Positions 18,602 to 27,248 of a stretch of 64,000 bases of DNA are shown here, piece by piece (position 1 is the stretch's first letter; each line of letters opens with the position of its first letter). The notes beneath the pieces are model-generated. The model was given only the letters and a program-made list of their open reading frames with translations, was not told the DNA's origin and ran no database searches. Position numbers and translations under genes: made by a program. Source of the DNA: Psychromonas algicola (GTDB lineage Bacteria > Pseudomonadota > Gammaproteobacteria > Enterobacterales > Psychromonadaceae); assembly GCF_004378355.1 (NCBI RefSeq), contig NZ_SNUB01000014.1, positions 1 through 64,000 of the forward strand. Direction: 5' to 3'.

Positions 18602-20176
18602 CTAAAATTTAATATTCATACCGTCGGACAGCGAATATTTATAAATCAATGCGCCCGGAATGAGAGCAATCAATAATGCGCTACATTGAATGGTTAATAA
18701 AATAAATAAATCATTACTGGTTAACATATTAATGTCTAAATAAAACCCGTAATAATTTGCTAATGGGGTTTGTAATATGAGTAACACAGCATAAAGTAAT
18801 ATCACACCAAGTAGAATACCAGTTAAACAAACAAAGCCTGCTTCACCAATTATCAGGCCAAAAATATGGCTTGGTCGTGCACCCACAGACCGTAAGACAG
18901 CCATTTCTCTACGACGTTCATTTAAACTCATCAAAATAATACTGAGCATGCCCAATAAACCAACTAATACGACAAAAGTTGTCACAATATTAAGTGCTGA
19001 TTCCGCAAGGCTAAAGAACTGCCATAGTTCTTGTAATGCAACCGCGGGGATAATCGCAGTAAGTGGTTCACCTTGGAAATTATTAACATAACTTTGCATA
19101 CCTAGAACAGCGTGGCGAGAAGTTAGTCCAACAAAAATAGCATTGATATTTTCTGGTTTCAGTTTTAACAAGCGTGCAATACGTTGGTCTTGCGTATCTT
19201 CATGTTCGTGTGCAGCATGTTGTTCATGGCTTTCGTCATGCTCATCATGATGCTCATCGTGTTTATCATGTGCAGCATGCTGTTCATGGTCTTCGTCATG
19301 TTCGTCGTGTTTATCATGTGCGGCATGTTGTGCGTGGTCTTCATCATGCTCGTCATGATGTTCATCGTGTTTATCATGTGCAGTATGTTGTTCATGGTCT
19401 TCATCATGTTCGTCGTGATGTTCATCGTGTTTATCATGTGCGGCATGTTGTTCATGGTCTTCATCATGCTCGTCGTGATGCTCATGATGATCTGAATCTA
19501 ACAATGTTTCACCCGGCAACGCACCTAAATGATCATGCGTTTCAGTGTGCATTGCTTCCATTGCTTCTAACGAAATAATAAGCGTTTGGTCGATAGCGGT
19601 GAAAGAAGGGGAGAGTATTGCACTAACAAAGAAAGGAATATTATCGTGATCATGTCCTTCTATTTCACCACCGCCGTGAGTCACAATAATGCGGTCGCCC
19701 ACATGGTAATCTAGTTTTTGTGCTACATCGGCACCAATGGCTACGGCAAACATATCGTCATCAATACTGCCAGACTGAACTGTTAGGTTTTGTTTATTGG
19801 CATAACTAAAGTGATCGAAAAAGCTCAAGTTAGTAGCAATAACAGTATAACCTTTGTGTGAATCTCCCATGGAAATTGGAACGGCCCACTCAACGGCAGG
19901 TAATTTTTCAATATCTTGATAGGTTTCATATTTGATAGTGTTCGTGCTGCTACCAATATGAAATACCGAGCTGAGTAATAACTGCGATGAAGCACCACGA
20001 GAACCAATAATTAAATCAGTACCTGAAATGCTTTTCATAAAACTAGTTTTAGTTTCAGTTTTTAAGGTTTGTACGCCTAATAGCAAAGTCACACTGATGG
20101 CGATTGAAAATAGAGTAATAAAAAAAGTGAGTTTGCGATTAAGTAAACTTTTAAATGCTAACGATAAAATAGCCAT
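18602..20176 (-). CDS. FtsX/MacB-type ABC transporter permease with a His/Asp/Glu-rich repeat insert
   Basis: A 524-residue inner-membrane permease. There is one N-terminal span (about 13-33), a large periplasmic domain, and three C-terminal spans (about 395-420, 440-470, 490-515), the MacB/LolC plan. The FtsX signature region ERRREMAVLRSVGARPSHIFGLII is present. Residues about 229-327 are an insert of roughly 20-residue repeats, made almost only of His, Asp, Glu, Lys, Gln and Ala. It lies in the periplasmic domain and looks like a metal-binding arm. The start overlaps the ATPase stop by one base (TAATG). Zur-like operators upstream support zinc handling; without them a lipoprotein or peptide exporter would be an alternative. 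Confidence 0.85.
   Translation of the reverse strand: MAILSLAFKSLLNRKLTFFITLFSIAISVTLLLGVQTLKTETKTSFMKSISGTDLIIGSRGASSQLLLSSVFHIGSSTNTIKYETYQDIEKLPAVEWAVPISMGDSHKGYTVIATNLSFFDHFSYANKQNLTVQSGSIDDDMFAVAIGADVAQKLDYHVGDRIIVTHGGGEIEGHDHDNIPFFVSAILSPSFTAIDQTLIISLEAMEAMHTETHDHLGALPGETLLDSDHHEHHDEHDEDHEQHAAHDKHDEHHDEHDEDHEQHTAHDKHDEHHDEHDEDHAQHAAHDKHDEHDEDHEQHAAHDKHDEHHDEHDESHEQHAAHEHEDTQDQRIARLLKLKPENINAIFVGLTSRHAVLGMQSYVNNFQGEPLTAIIPAVALQELWQFFSLAESALNIVTTFVVLVGLLGMLSIILMSLNERRREMAVLRSVGARPSHIFGLIIGEAGFVCLTGILLGVILLYAVLLILQTPLANYYGFYLDINMLTSNDLFILLTIQCSALLIALIPGALIYKYSLSDGMNIKF
19196..19490 (-). repeat. Tandem 60-bp coding repeat (His-rich arm of the ABC permease)
   Basis: About five copies of a 60-base unit, one of them shortened by 12 bases. 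Each encodes HDKHDEHHDEHDEDHEQHAA or a near variant. All length changes seen are multiples of three, so the frame is kept. The copies are nearly identical at DNA level, which suggests recent expansion. Confidence 0.92.
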
Positions 20177-20871
20177 TACACCGCCTCCTTAATAGTTGCT
20201 TGGTTAATTTCTTGTAGTTTAAGGCTGTGCTTAAAGTGCGTTTTTAAGCTTGTATCATGGCTAACAAAAATAAGCGTGATATCTGCCTTTTGGCATTCAT
20301 CGAATAACACTTTAATAAAGGATTCGCGGTTATCGCTATCCAATGCAGAAGTAGGTTCGTCCGCAATAATAATTTCAGGGCTACCTAACATAGCGCGAGC
20401 CGCCGCAACACGTTGTTGCTGTCCCACACTCAGTTCGTTAACACTACGTTGTAACAATTCAGGATCATCCAAACCTAACGCGTTTAATAAACGAATCGCT
20501 TCACTTTCTAGGTTTTTGCTTTGTGATAATGCTTTATGTTTTCGGATGCCTGAGAAGGAGCAAGGTAAAGTAATGTTATCCAACACATTCAAATAAGGGA
20601 GCAGATTAAATTGTTGGAATATAAAACCAATATGGTTGGCCCTAAAGGTATCTTTTTGACTCGCCGTTAATAAATTCAGTGGTTGCTCAAGAATAGAAAT
20701 ATCACCGCTTTGAGGTGTGATCACCCCAGCGAGCAAACTTAATAAAGTACTCTTGCCGCTACCACTCGGGCCTTCAATAAATAAATGTTCACCCTTCTTG
20801 ATGGTGAGTTCCTTGATGTCGATTATTGGTTGTTTATTCCAAGCAAAGCTGAGATCAGTTAAATTTATCAT
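20176..20871 (-). CDS. ABC transporter ATP-binding protein (LolD/MacB family)
   Basis: A 231-residue ATPase: Walker A GPSGSGKST (about residue 36-44), Q-loop FIFQQFNLLPYL, signature LSVGQQQ, Walker B IIIADEPTSALD and the switch His in VSHD. I start at the ATG ending at 20871, with GGAAA upstream; a GTG one codon earlier is possible. It is the first gene of the ATPase-permease-DUF3299 operon, and two Zur-like boxes lie 54-87 bases upstream. The ATPase type belongs to the LolD/MacB branch rather than to ZnuC. Confidence 0.9.
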   Translation of the reverse strand: MINLTDLSFAWNKQPIIDIKELTIKKGEHLFIEGPSGSGKSTLLSLLAGVITPQSGDISILEQPLNLLTASQKDTFRANHIGFIFQQFNLLPYLNVLDNITLPCSFSGIRKHKALSQSKNLESEAIRLLNALGLDDPELLQRSVNELSVGQQQRVAAARAMLGSPEIIIADEPTSALDSDNRESFIKVLFDECQKADITLIFVSHDTSLKTHFKHSLKLQEINQATIKEAV

Positions 20872-20924
20872 CACTTTTCCATATATGAACGAGAACGCAT
20901 TAGCGGAGAGGTTACGTTAATTTT

Positions 20925-20958
20925 GTTATAACATAACTCTTGATTGTTACAATATAAC
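20925..20958 (-). promoter_or_regulatory. Two tandem Zur-like operators upstream of the ABC transporter operon
   Basis: GTTATAACATAAC (20925-20937) and GTTACAATATAAC (20946-20958) each differ by one base from the core GTTATA-n-TATAAC of gammaproteobacterial Zur boxes. Their centres are 21 bases apart, two helical turns. They lie where the promoter of the leftward operon should be. Binding is inferred from known consensus. Confidence 0.75.
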
Positions 20959-21044
20959 AAAATAAAAAATAATAGAGCAAGTAAAAAGAGGCATTTATTT
21001 TCTCAATGTGTTTTGTGTTCTTACGATGTTGCTTCAAGATGTTC
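20959..21044. other. A/T-rich spacer between the Zur-like boxes and the repeat cluster
   Basis: No gene or site recognised. It belongs to a 652-base gap (20872-21523) that otherwise holds the operators and the repeat cluster. Confidence 0.5.
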
Positions 21045-21490
21045 TCGGGATGTCACTTTTAAATGACTTGTAATTTGATCTCGGGACGTGGCTTTTAAGC
21101 CTCTTTTGTGTTGATTTAGGGACGTCGCTTTTAAGCCTCTTTTGTGTTGATTTAGGGACGTCACTTTTAAGTGACCTGTAATGCGATTATGCAAAACAAG
21201 GTCGGATGAATCCGATGTCCCGAAGTCGTTTGGCTTTTGATTTTGTATGTTTTAGGTGTGACTTCGGGACGTGGCTTTTAAGCCACCTATAATGCGATTA
21301 GTTAACACAAGGTCGGATGAATCCGACGTCCCGAAGCCGATTTACTTTTGGTGTTTTAGGGATGTGGCTTTCAAGCCACCTGTTGCGATTAGTTAAAAGA
21401 AGGTCGGATGAATCCGACGTCCCGAAAACCATTTTTGACCGCTGTTATGTGGTTAGTTGAAAAGAAGGTCGGATAAATCTGATGTTCCCA
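21045..21490. repeat. Cluster of cloverleaf-like intergenic repeats
   Basis: Three full units (21154-21223, 21262-21336, 21354-21428), three left halves (from 21045, 21083 and 21119) and one right half (21463-21490). A full unit is about 70-75 bases: an outer inverted repeat (CTTCGGGACGT with ACGTCCCGAAG in the best copy), a left hairpin GTGGCTTTTAAGCCAC and a right hairpin GTCGGATGAATCCGAC, joined by a less conserved linker. The left halves at 21083, 21119 and 21155 follow one another with an exact 36-base period. The cluster lies beyond the 3' end of nasA. Related copies occur near 31.3, 32.0 and 62.4 kb. Confidence 0.93.
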
Positions 21491-21523
21491 ACAGTTAAAT
21501 CCGACCTTTTAAAATTAGGAGGG

Positions 21524-24274
21524 TTATACAATAAACTCTTCTACTGTTATTTTCTCTACGCCGTTGCTTGTGACGGCTTCTGTCACTAGGTGAGGATTGT
21601 TTTCTAAGTAGTCTGCAAGTATGTTGCTGACTTCTGGTACACAACTGCCACAACCAGTTCCTGCGCTTGTGCATGATTTGATGCTATCGAGTGATTGGCA
21701 ACCTTGATCTTGTATTGCTTCGGTGATGGTATTGATGCCTACTTGTTTACAGGCACAAATGATTTTACCTTGTGCGAGTTTCCCTTGAACGATCCCTGAA
21801 ATCAAGGTCAGTTCGATACTGCTATCTAATGGCAAGTCTAATACGCTTTGTAACCATTCTAATGAATGCGTGGTTAGTTGTGCTGCCGTGATGTAAGCGT
21901 TGCTAAGCTTGCTGTCTTTTACAAAGGCATAACGATGTACTGCTTGTAGGGATTGTTCTGTGGTTGAAAACTGTAGCGTTTTACCTAGCTTATTATTTAA
22001 TAAACCTTGTAATGTTTCTGCTAACTCAATAGGTGAACGGTTATCTGCGATTCTATATAAGTAGCCTTGCTCTACTTTCTGTTTTACCCAGTAATCAAAC
22101 AACTCTAAATCTAATGATTCGCGCGTTAATAACATGGCTTCACTATGGTAATGCCATTTTTTGACGTTAACTTGGGTGGATTTAAAACCTGGTTGTCCCG
22201 ACACTGGATCGTTATCGTCACTTACTAAGTTACAGACGTTCGCGCTTTTAGCGGTTTGTTTATTCCAGTGGATAGGGGAGAACATTTGCCCTTTGCTTTG
22301 TCTTTCAGTTAATTTAGCGCGAACTAGGGTTGCACCTTGTTCGCTATTAATCGCCACTAAACTATCATTTTCTATGTTTAATGTTTTCGCGTCTTCTGGA
22401 TTAATCGCTACAAAAGGCTCTGCGATATGCGCACCTAGACGACTTGATAAACCTGTTCGCGTCATTGTATGCCAATGGTCACGAATACGGCCGCTGTTTA
22501 AAATTAAAGGATAGGCTGCATTTTTTGGTTTTTGTGCTGTTGGTGAAACTGCAATAAATTGTGCTTTTTTAGACGCTGTGAAAAACTGCTTATCTGTAAA
22601 CATGCGTTGGTGAATGTTTTCTGTTTGCAAAGTAGTGACAGGCCATTGTTGTGGTGTCAGTTGGCTGTATCCTTTTGCATCCAATTGCGTTAATCCAATT
22701 AGGTTAAGGTCACGTTTTAATCCGTCTTCGTTGCCTAAGGTTGTCATTTTTGCAAATTCAGTAAAAACTTCACCTTCATGAAGATAAGTAAAGGCGTCGG
22801 CAAATCCCATTCGTTTTGCAACTTCACAGATGATCCACCAATCCGCTTTGGCTGCTCCTGGGCTTGGTAATAAACGACGTTGTCTTGAAATACGTCTTTC
22901 TGAGTTGGTGACTGTACCTGATTTTTCACTCCAACCTTGAGCGGGTAACAGTACATCGGCATATTTTGTGGTCGCTGTTTCTGCCATGCAGTCAGAGACA
23001 ACCACTAGTGGGCACTTCTCTAAGGCTGCAATAATTTTATTACTGTTTGGTAAGCTTACTACTGGATTCGTTGCCATTACCCAAACCGCTTTTATTTTGC
23101 CTTCATTAATGGCATCAAACATATCTACGGCTTTTAAACCTTGTTGGGTGGCGAGTTGTTCGGTTTGCCAAAAATCACTGATCATTTGATGTGCTTCTGG
23201 ATCGCCAAATTCCATATGCGCAGCCAACATATTTGCGAGGCCGCCTACTTCACGGCCGCCCATTGCATTGGGTTGTCCTGTGATAGAAAAAGGCCCCATT
23301 CCGGGTTTACCAATTCGTCCCGTCGCAATATGTGTATTGATAATGCTATTTACCTTGCTACTTCCTTGTGTCGATTGGTTGGTACCTTGAGAATAAATAG
23401 AAAGTGATTTTTCAGTGTCTGCGAAGTGTTGATAAAACGTCGTTAAATCTTGCTCGCTAACATTTAAGGTAGCTGCAACTTGGGTGAGATCTTGCGAGCT
23501 TTGTTGAGCGGCTTCTAGTGCGGTATCAAACCCTTCGCTGTGTGCTTGAATATAATCTTGATCTAGCTTGTTATGTTCAGCAAGGTAAGCCAATAATCCA
23601 TTGAATAGGGTTACGTCAGTCTCTGGTTGAATCGCTAAATGTAAGTCAGCAATAGAGCAAGTATCGGTTTCACGAGGATCAATGACGACAATAAATAGAT
23701 TATCGCGTTTTTCTTTTTCTGCTTTTAAACGCTGAAAGATAACAGGATGACACCAAGCTAAGTTAGAGCCTGTGATCACCACTAATTCTGCGGTATCTAA
23801 ATCTTCATAACAACCGGGTACAGTATCGGTACCAAATGCACGTTTGTAACCTACCACACTTGATGACATACATAAGCGAGAGTTGGTGTCTATGTTACCG
23901 CTGCCAATAAAGCCTTTCATAAGCTTATTCGCTACGTAATAATCTTCAGTTAATAATTGGCCTGAGACATAAAAAGCAACGGAATCAGGACCAAACTCTT
24001 CGATAGTTTGTGAGAATTTTTCTGCAACATGCTGTAAAGCGGTAGGCCAGTCACTCTCTACACCGTTAATGCTAGGTTGTAATAATCGTCCATCATGGCT
24101 GACGGTTTCACCTAAGGCGAGCCCTTTTGAGCAAAGGTTACCAAAGTTAGCTGGATGGGATTTATCGCCACGGATGTTTAATTCGCCTTTTGCATCTAGG
24201 CTAGCTTCAATACCACAACCTACACCACAATATGCACAGGTTGATTTCGTCCATAAATTTTTATCTTCTGTCAT
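21524..24274 (-). CDS. nasA: Assimilatory nitrate reductase catalytic subunit
   Basis: A cytoplasmic molybdoenzyme reducing nitrate to nitrite. The 916 residues begin with a [4Fe-4S] motif CAYCGVGCGIEA...NLCSKG, followed by the molybdopterin oxidoreductase domains (about 50-560) and the dinucleotide-binding domain (about 580-700). The C-terminus (about 835-895) is a BFD-like [2Fe-2S] domain with CACKQVG and CTSAGTGCGSC. This matches NasA rather than periplasmic NapA (no Tat signal) or membrane NarG (too short). No separate NasB reductase subunit is nearby. The gene is divergent from nirB, and a sigma54-type promoter lies about 45-60 bases upstream. Confidence 0.94.
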   Translation of the reverse strand: MTEDKNLWTKSTCAYCGVGCGIEASLDAKGELNIRGDKSHPANFGNLCSKGLALGETVSHDGRLLQPSINGVESDWPTALQHVAEKFSQTIEEFGPDSVAFYVSGQLLTEDYYVANKLMKGFIGSGNIDTNSRLCMSSSVVGYKRAFGTDTVPGCYEDLDTAELVVITGSNLAWCHPVIFQRLKAEKEKRDNLFIVVIDPRETDTCSIADLHLAIQPETDVTLFNGLLAYLAEHNKLDQDYIQAHSEGFDTALEAAQQSSQDLTQVAATLNVSEQDLTTFYQHFADTEKSLSIYSQGTNQSTQGSSKVNSIINTHIATGRIGKPGMGPFSITGQPNAMGGREVGGLANMLAAHMEFGDPEAHQMISDFWQTEQLATQQGLKAVDMFDAINEGKIKAVWVMATNPVVSLPNSNKIIAALEKCPLVVVSDCMAETATTKYADVLLPAQGWSEKSGTVTNSERRISRQRRLLPSPGAAKADWWIICEVAKRMGFADAFTYLHEGEVFTEFAKMTTLGNEDGLKRDLNLIGLTQLDAKGYSQLTPQQWPVTTLQTENIHQRMFTDKQFFTASKKAQFIAVSPTAQKPKNAAYPLILNSGRIRDHWHTMTRTGLSSRLGAHIAEPFVAINPEDAKTLNIENDSLVAINSEQGATLVRAKLTERQSKGQMFSPIHWNKQTAKSANVCNLVSDDNDPVSGQPGFKSTQVNVKKWHYHSEAMLLTRESLDLELFDYWVKQKVEQGYLYRIADNRSPIELAETLQGLLNNKLGKTLQFSTTEQSLQAVHRYAFVKDSKLSNAYITAAQLTTHSLEWLQSVLDLPLDSSIELTLISGIVQGKLAQGKIICACKQVGINTITEAIQDQGCQSLDSIKSCTSAGTGCGSCVPEVSNILADYLENNPHLVTEAVTSNGVEKITVEEFIV

Positions 24275-24320
24275 TCCTAACTCTCTTTGGTATACGCTTT
24301 TTACTTATAACTAATAGAGA

Positions 24321-24334
24321 GCAAAGAACACACC
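24321..24334 (-). promoter_or_regulatory. Sigma54-type promoter of nasA
   Basis: On the minus strand TTGGTGTG is followed after 4 bases by TTGCT. GG and GC are spaced by exactly 10 bases (24333-24334 and 24321-24322). This matches the -24/-12 consensus TGGCACG-n4-TTGCW with the key GG and TTGC intact. The leader to the ATG would be about 35 bases. Confidence 0.65.
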
Positions 24335-24618
24335 AAGTCTGATTTATTTTATTAATTAAATTATAAGTGTCATTTTATACTTTAAAATCAATGGCTAAGA
24401 GGTCATTTGTGATGGCTGTATATAATGAAGTAAAAGTAAGCTGGTGGCTTGTGTAAAAAATCTGCACCAAATGAGAGCGACGATGCACTGCTTGTTTACA
24501 TTTAATTAACATATGGATTGTTCAGTGCTATTTTAAATCCTTTTTTTATTGCCTAAATATCAATTAAACCATTGAATTGGAATGGTTATTTTTTTTTATT
24601 TAAATACTTTCTTTATTT

Positions 24619-24632
24619 GGTCTCAGTTTTGC
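24619..24632 (+). promoter_or_regulatory. Sigma54-type promoter of nirB
   Basis: TTGG, 10 bases, then GC inside TTTTGCAA on the plus strand (GG at 24619-24620, GC at 24631-24632). The -24 block is poorer than on the nasA side, but the spacing is exact and the -12 TTGCA is good. The leader to nirB would be about 62 bases. Confidence 0.5.
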
Positions 24633-24706
24633 AACAGTAACTCAAAATAGCTTGTTTTAGTGAAGCTAAGTGTGCACTTAAATAGAAGTAAAAAGGAATA
24701 ACGATT

Positions 24707-27235
24707 ATGAGTAAACAGCGCATTGTTGTGGTTGGTAACGGAATGGTAGGCCATAAGTTCATTGATACCATAATAGGTAATGATGATAGTAAGTATGAAG
24801 TGATCACCTTTTCTGAAGAGTCCCGCCTTGCTTACGACCGCGTACAGATGAGTTATTTTTTCTCAGGTAAAACAGCAGAGGATCTTGCTTTAACTGATGC
24901 AGCTTATTACGAAGAAAACGGCATTAAATTTGTATTAAATGACAAAGTCGTTGATTTAGATTTTGATAATAAAAACGTTATTACAGCAAGCGGTCGCGTT
25001 GAAAGCTACGACAAGCTTGTTTTAGCAACGGGTTCTTATCCTTTTGTTCCCCCAATTCCAGGAAACGACCAAGAGCATTGTCATGTATACCGTACAATTG
25101 ATGATTTAGAAGACATCACCAAATCAGGCGAAACAAGTCAAGTTGGCGTGGTTGTTGGTGGTGGTTTATTAGGTTTAGAAGCCGGTAATGCCTTAGTTAA
25201 TTTAGGCGTTGAAACACATGTAGTTGAATTTGCTCCACGTTTAATGGCTGTGCAATTAGATGAAGGTGGTGGTTCGTTATTACGCCGTAAAATTGAAGAA
25301 TTAGGTGTGCAAGTGCATACCGAAAAAGCGACAACAGAAATCGTAGCGGGTACAGAACGCCGTTACAGAATGAATTTTGCAGATGGTTCACATTTAGAAA
25401 CCGATATGATCATCTTCTCTGCAGGTATTCGCCCTCAAGATGAACTTGCACGTAAAACCGGTATTCCAATTGGTGAACGTGGCGGTATCGTTATTAACAA
25501 TCACTGTCAAACGGGTGTTGAAGACGTTTATGCGATTGGTGAATGTGCATTATGGGAAAACTTTATTTTTGGTTTAGTGGCACCAGGTTACCAAATGGCC
25601 AAAGTGGCTGCCGCGCATATGCATGGTGATTCAGAAACTGCATTTACTGGTGCAGATATGAGTACTAAATTGAAATTGTTAGGGGTAGATGTAGCGAGTA
25701 TTGGTGAAGTACATGGCCAGACTCCGGGGGCACAATCTTATACTTACAATGATGAAATTGAACAGGTTTACAAACGATTAATTGTTTCAGCTGATGGTAA
25801 GAAATTAGTGGGCGCTGTATTGGTGGGTGATGTTGATGCTTACGGTAATCTTTTACAGTTAAAACTAAATGATATGAATTTACCTGCTAACCCAAGCACA
25901 CTTATTTTACCTTCTTCTGATGGCGAAGAGTCAGCTGGGATGGGCGTCGATGCCTTACCTGATACAGCGGCGATTTGTTCATGTTTTGATGTGTCTAAAG
26001 GTGATATTAAAGACGCCGTTGCTGCAGGTTGTTGTAGCATGGGTGAACTTAAGGCTTCAACTAAAGCAGCAACAGGTTGTGGTGGTTGTTCTGCACTGGC
26101 TAAGCAAGTGTTAGATAACGAACTTGCAAATCTTGGTTTTGAAGTTAAGAAAGATATTTGTGAGCATTTTGCTTATTCTCGCCAAGAGCTAGCGGACATT
26201 ATCCGCGTTAAGAAAATTAAAACCTTCTCAGCGTTATTAACTGAATGTGGTAGTGGTTTAGGATGTGAAATTTGTAAACCTGCCGTGGCAAATATTCTTG
26301 CATCTTACTGGAACGACTACGTATTAGAAGATGAGCATGTTGGTTTACAAGATACTAACGATAACTACCTAGGTAATATGCAAAAAGATGGGACTTACTC
26401 TGTTGTTCCACGTATTCCGGGCGGTGAAGTTACGCCAGATGGTTTGATTGTAATTGGTGAGGTGGCGAAAGAATTCGACCTTTACACCAAAATTACAGGC
26501 GGTGCGCGTGTGGATCTATTTGGCGCGCAATTACATCAACTTCCTGCAATTTGGAAAAAGTTAGTCGATGCAGGTTTTGAAACGGGACATGCTTACGGTA
26601 AATCATTACGTACGGTTAAGTCTTGTGTTGGTAGTACTTGGTGTCGTTACGGTGTTAAAAACAGTATCGGTTTCGCAATTGACCTTGAAAATCGTTATAA
26701 AGGTTTACGTTCACCACATAAAGTTAAGTTCGGTGTGTCTGGCTGTACGCGTGAATGTGCTGAAGCACAGGGTAAAGACTTTGGTTTAATTGCAACGGAT
26801 AAAGGTTGGAATTTATATGTTGCGGGTAACGGCGGTATGCGTCCTCGTCACGGTGATTTATTCGCCTCTGATTTAACTGATGAAGAATTACGTACTTATA
26901 TCGATCGTATCTACATGTTCTACATCCGTACTGCTGACCGTTTACAACGTACTTCTGTATGGTTAGAGAATATGGAAGGCGGCATTGATTACTTAAGAGA
27001 TGTGATTATTAATGACTCATTAAATATTAATGCAGAACTAGAAGCTGAAATGGAAAGCAATATTGAGAACTATCAATGTGAATGGAAAACAACCATTGAA
27101 GATCCTGAGAAACTAAAACGTTTTAAACATTACATTAACAGTAATGAGACGGATGCGGATCTTGCTTTTAAAGTTGAAAGGGAACAACGTTTCCCAATTT
27201 TTAAAGACGCAATTGAAATTAAAGAATTAAGCTAA
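24707..27235 (+). CDS. nirB: NADH-dependent nitrite reductase large subunit
   Basis: A cytoplasmic siroheme enzyme reducing nitrite to ammonia. The 842 residues (E. coli 847) comprise an N-terminal FAD/NADH domain (VVVGNGMVGHKF and VGVVVGGGLLGLEAGNAL), BFD-like [2Fe-2S] domains (about 420-520, ICSCFDVSKGDI and CGGCSAL), the ferredoxin-like half-domain and the C-terminal siroheme/[4Fe-4S] domain. Its Cys ligands are in SCVGSTWCRYG and FGVSGCTRECAEAQGKD. nirD starts 13 bases after the stop. Divergent from nasA, it completes nitrate assimilation. Confidence 0.97.
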   Translation: MSKQRIVVVGNGMVGHKFIDTIIGNDDSKYEVITFSEESRLAYDRVQMSYFFSGKTAEDLALTDAAYYEENGIKFVLNDKVVDLDFDNKNVITASGRVESYDKLVLATGSYPFVPPIPGNDQEHCHVYRTIDDLEDITKSGETSQVGVVVGGGLLGLEAGNALVNLGVETHVVEFAPRLMAVQLDEGGGSLLRRKIEELGVQVHTEKATTEIVAGTERRYRMNFADGSHLETDMIIFSAGIRPQDELARKTGIPIGERGGIVINNHCQTGVEDVYAIGECALWENFIFGLVAPGYQMAKVAAAHMHGDSETAFTGADMSTKLKLLGVDVASIGEVHGQTPGAQSYTYNDEIEQVYKRLIVSADGKKLVGAVLVGDVDAYGNLLQLKLNDMNLPANPSTLILPSSDGEESAGMGVDALPDTAAICSCFDVSKGDIKDAVAAGCCSMGELKASTKAATGCGGCSALAKQVLDNELANLGFEVKKDICEHFAYSRQELADIIRVKKIKTFSALLTECGSGLGCEICKPAVANILASYWNDYVLEDEHVGLQDTNDNYLGNMQKDGTYSVVPRIPGGEVTPDGLIVIGEVAKEFDLYTKITGGARVDLFGAQLHQLPAIWKKLVDAGFETGHAYGKSLRTVKSCVGSTWCRYGVKNSIGFAIDLENRYKGLRSPHKVKFGVSGCTRECAEAQGKDFGLIATDKGWNLYVAGNGGMRPRHGDLFASDLTDEELRTYIDRIYMFYIRTADRLQRTSVWLENMEGGIDYLRDVIINDSLNINAELEAEMESNIENYQCEWKTTIEDPEKLKRFKHYINSNETDADLAFKVEREQRFPIFKDAIEIKELS

Positions 27236-27248
27236 TAGGGTACAAAAA

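Larger units (their letters stand above)
24275..24706. other. Divergent nasA/nirB control region
   Basis: 432 bases without a gene. It contains one GG-n10-GC sigma54-type element for each direction (listed separately). Between them lie two TGCAC half-sites, TGCACCA at 24463-24469 and TGCACTG at 24484-24490. These resemble NtrC half-sites but do not form a complete dyad. A palindrome TAAGTG-TG-CACTTA at 24667-24680 would fall in the nirB leader. Confidence 0.6.

Noticed and set aside
19174-19578. Long plus-strand frames opposite the His-rich repeat
   Set aside because: They are the antisense reading of a simple 60-bp repeat, which is open in several frames; no start signals and odd Val/His/Met composition.
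21045-21490. Repeat cluster considered as a CRISPR array
   Set aside because: Units contain two different hairpins and an outer stem, spacing is irregular, linkers resemble each other, and no cas gene is near.
24463-24490. A complete NtrC dyad in the nasA/nirB gap
   Set aside because: The two TGCAC half-sites are in the same orientation and do not form the TGCAC-n-GTGCA dyad; kept only as half-sites.
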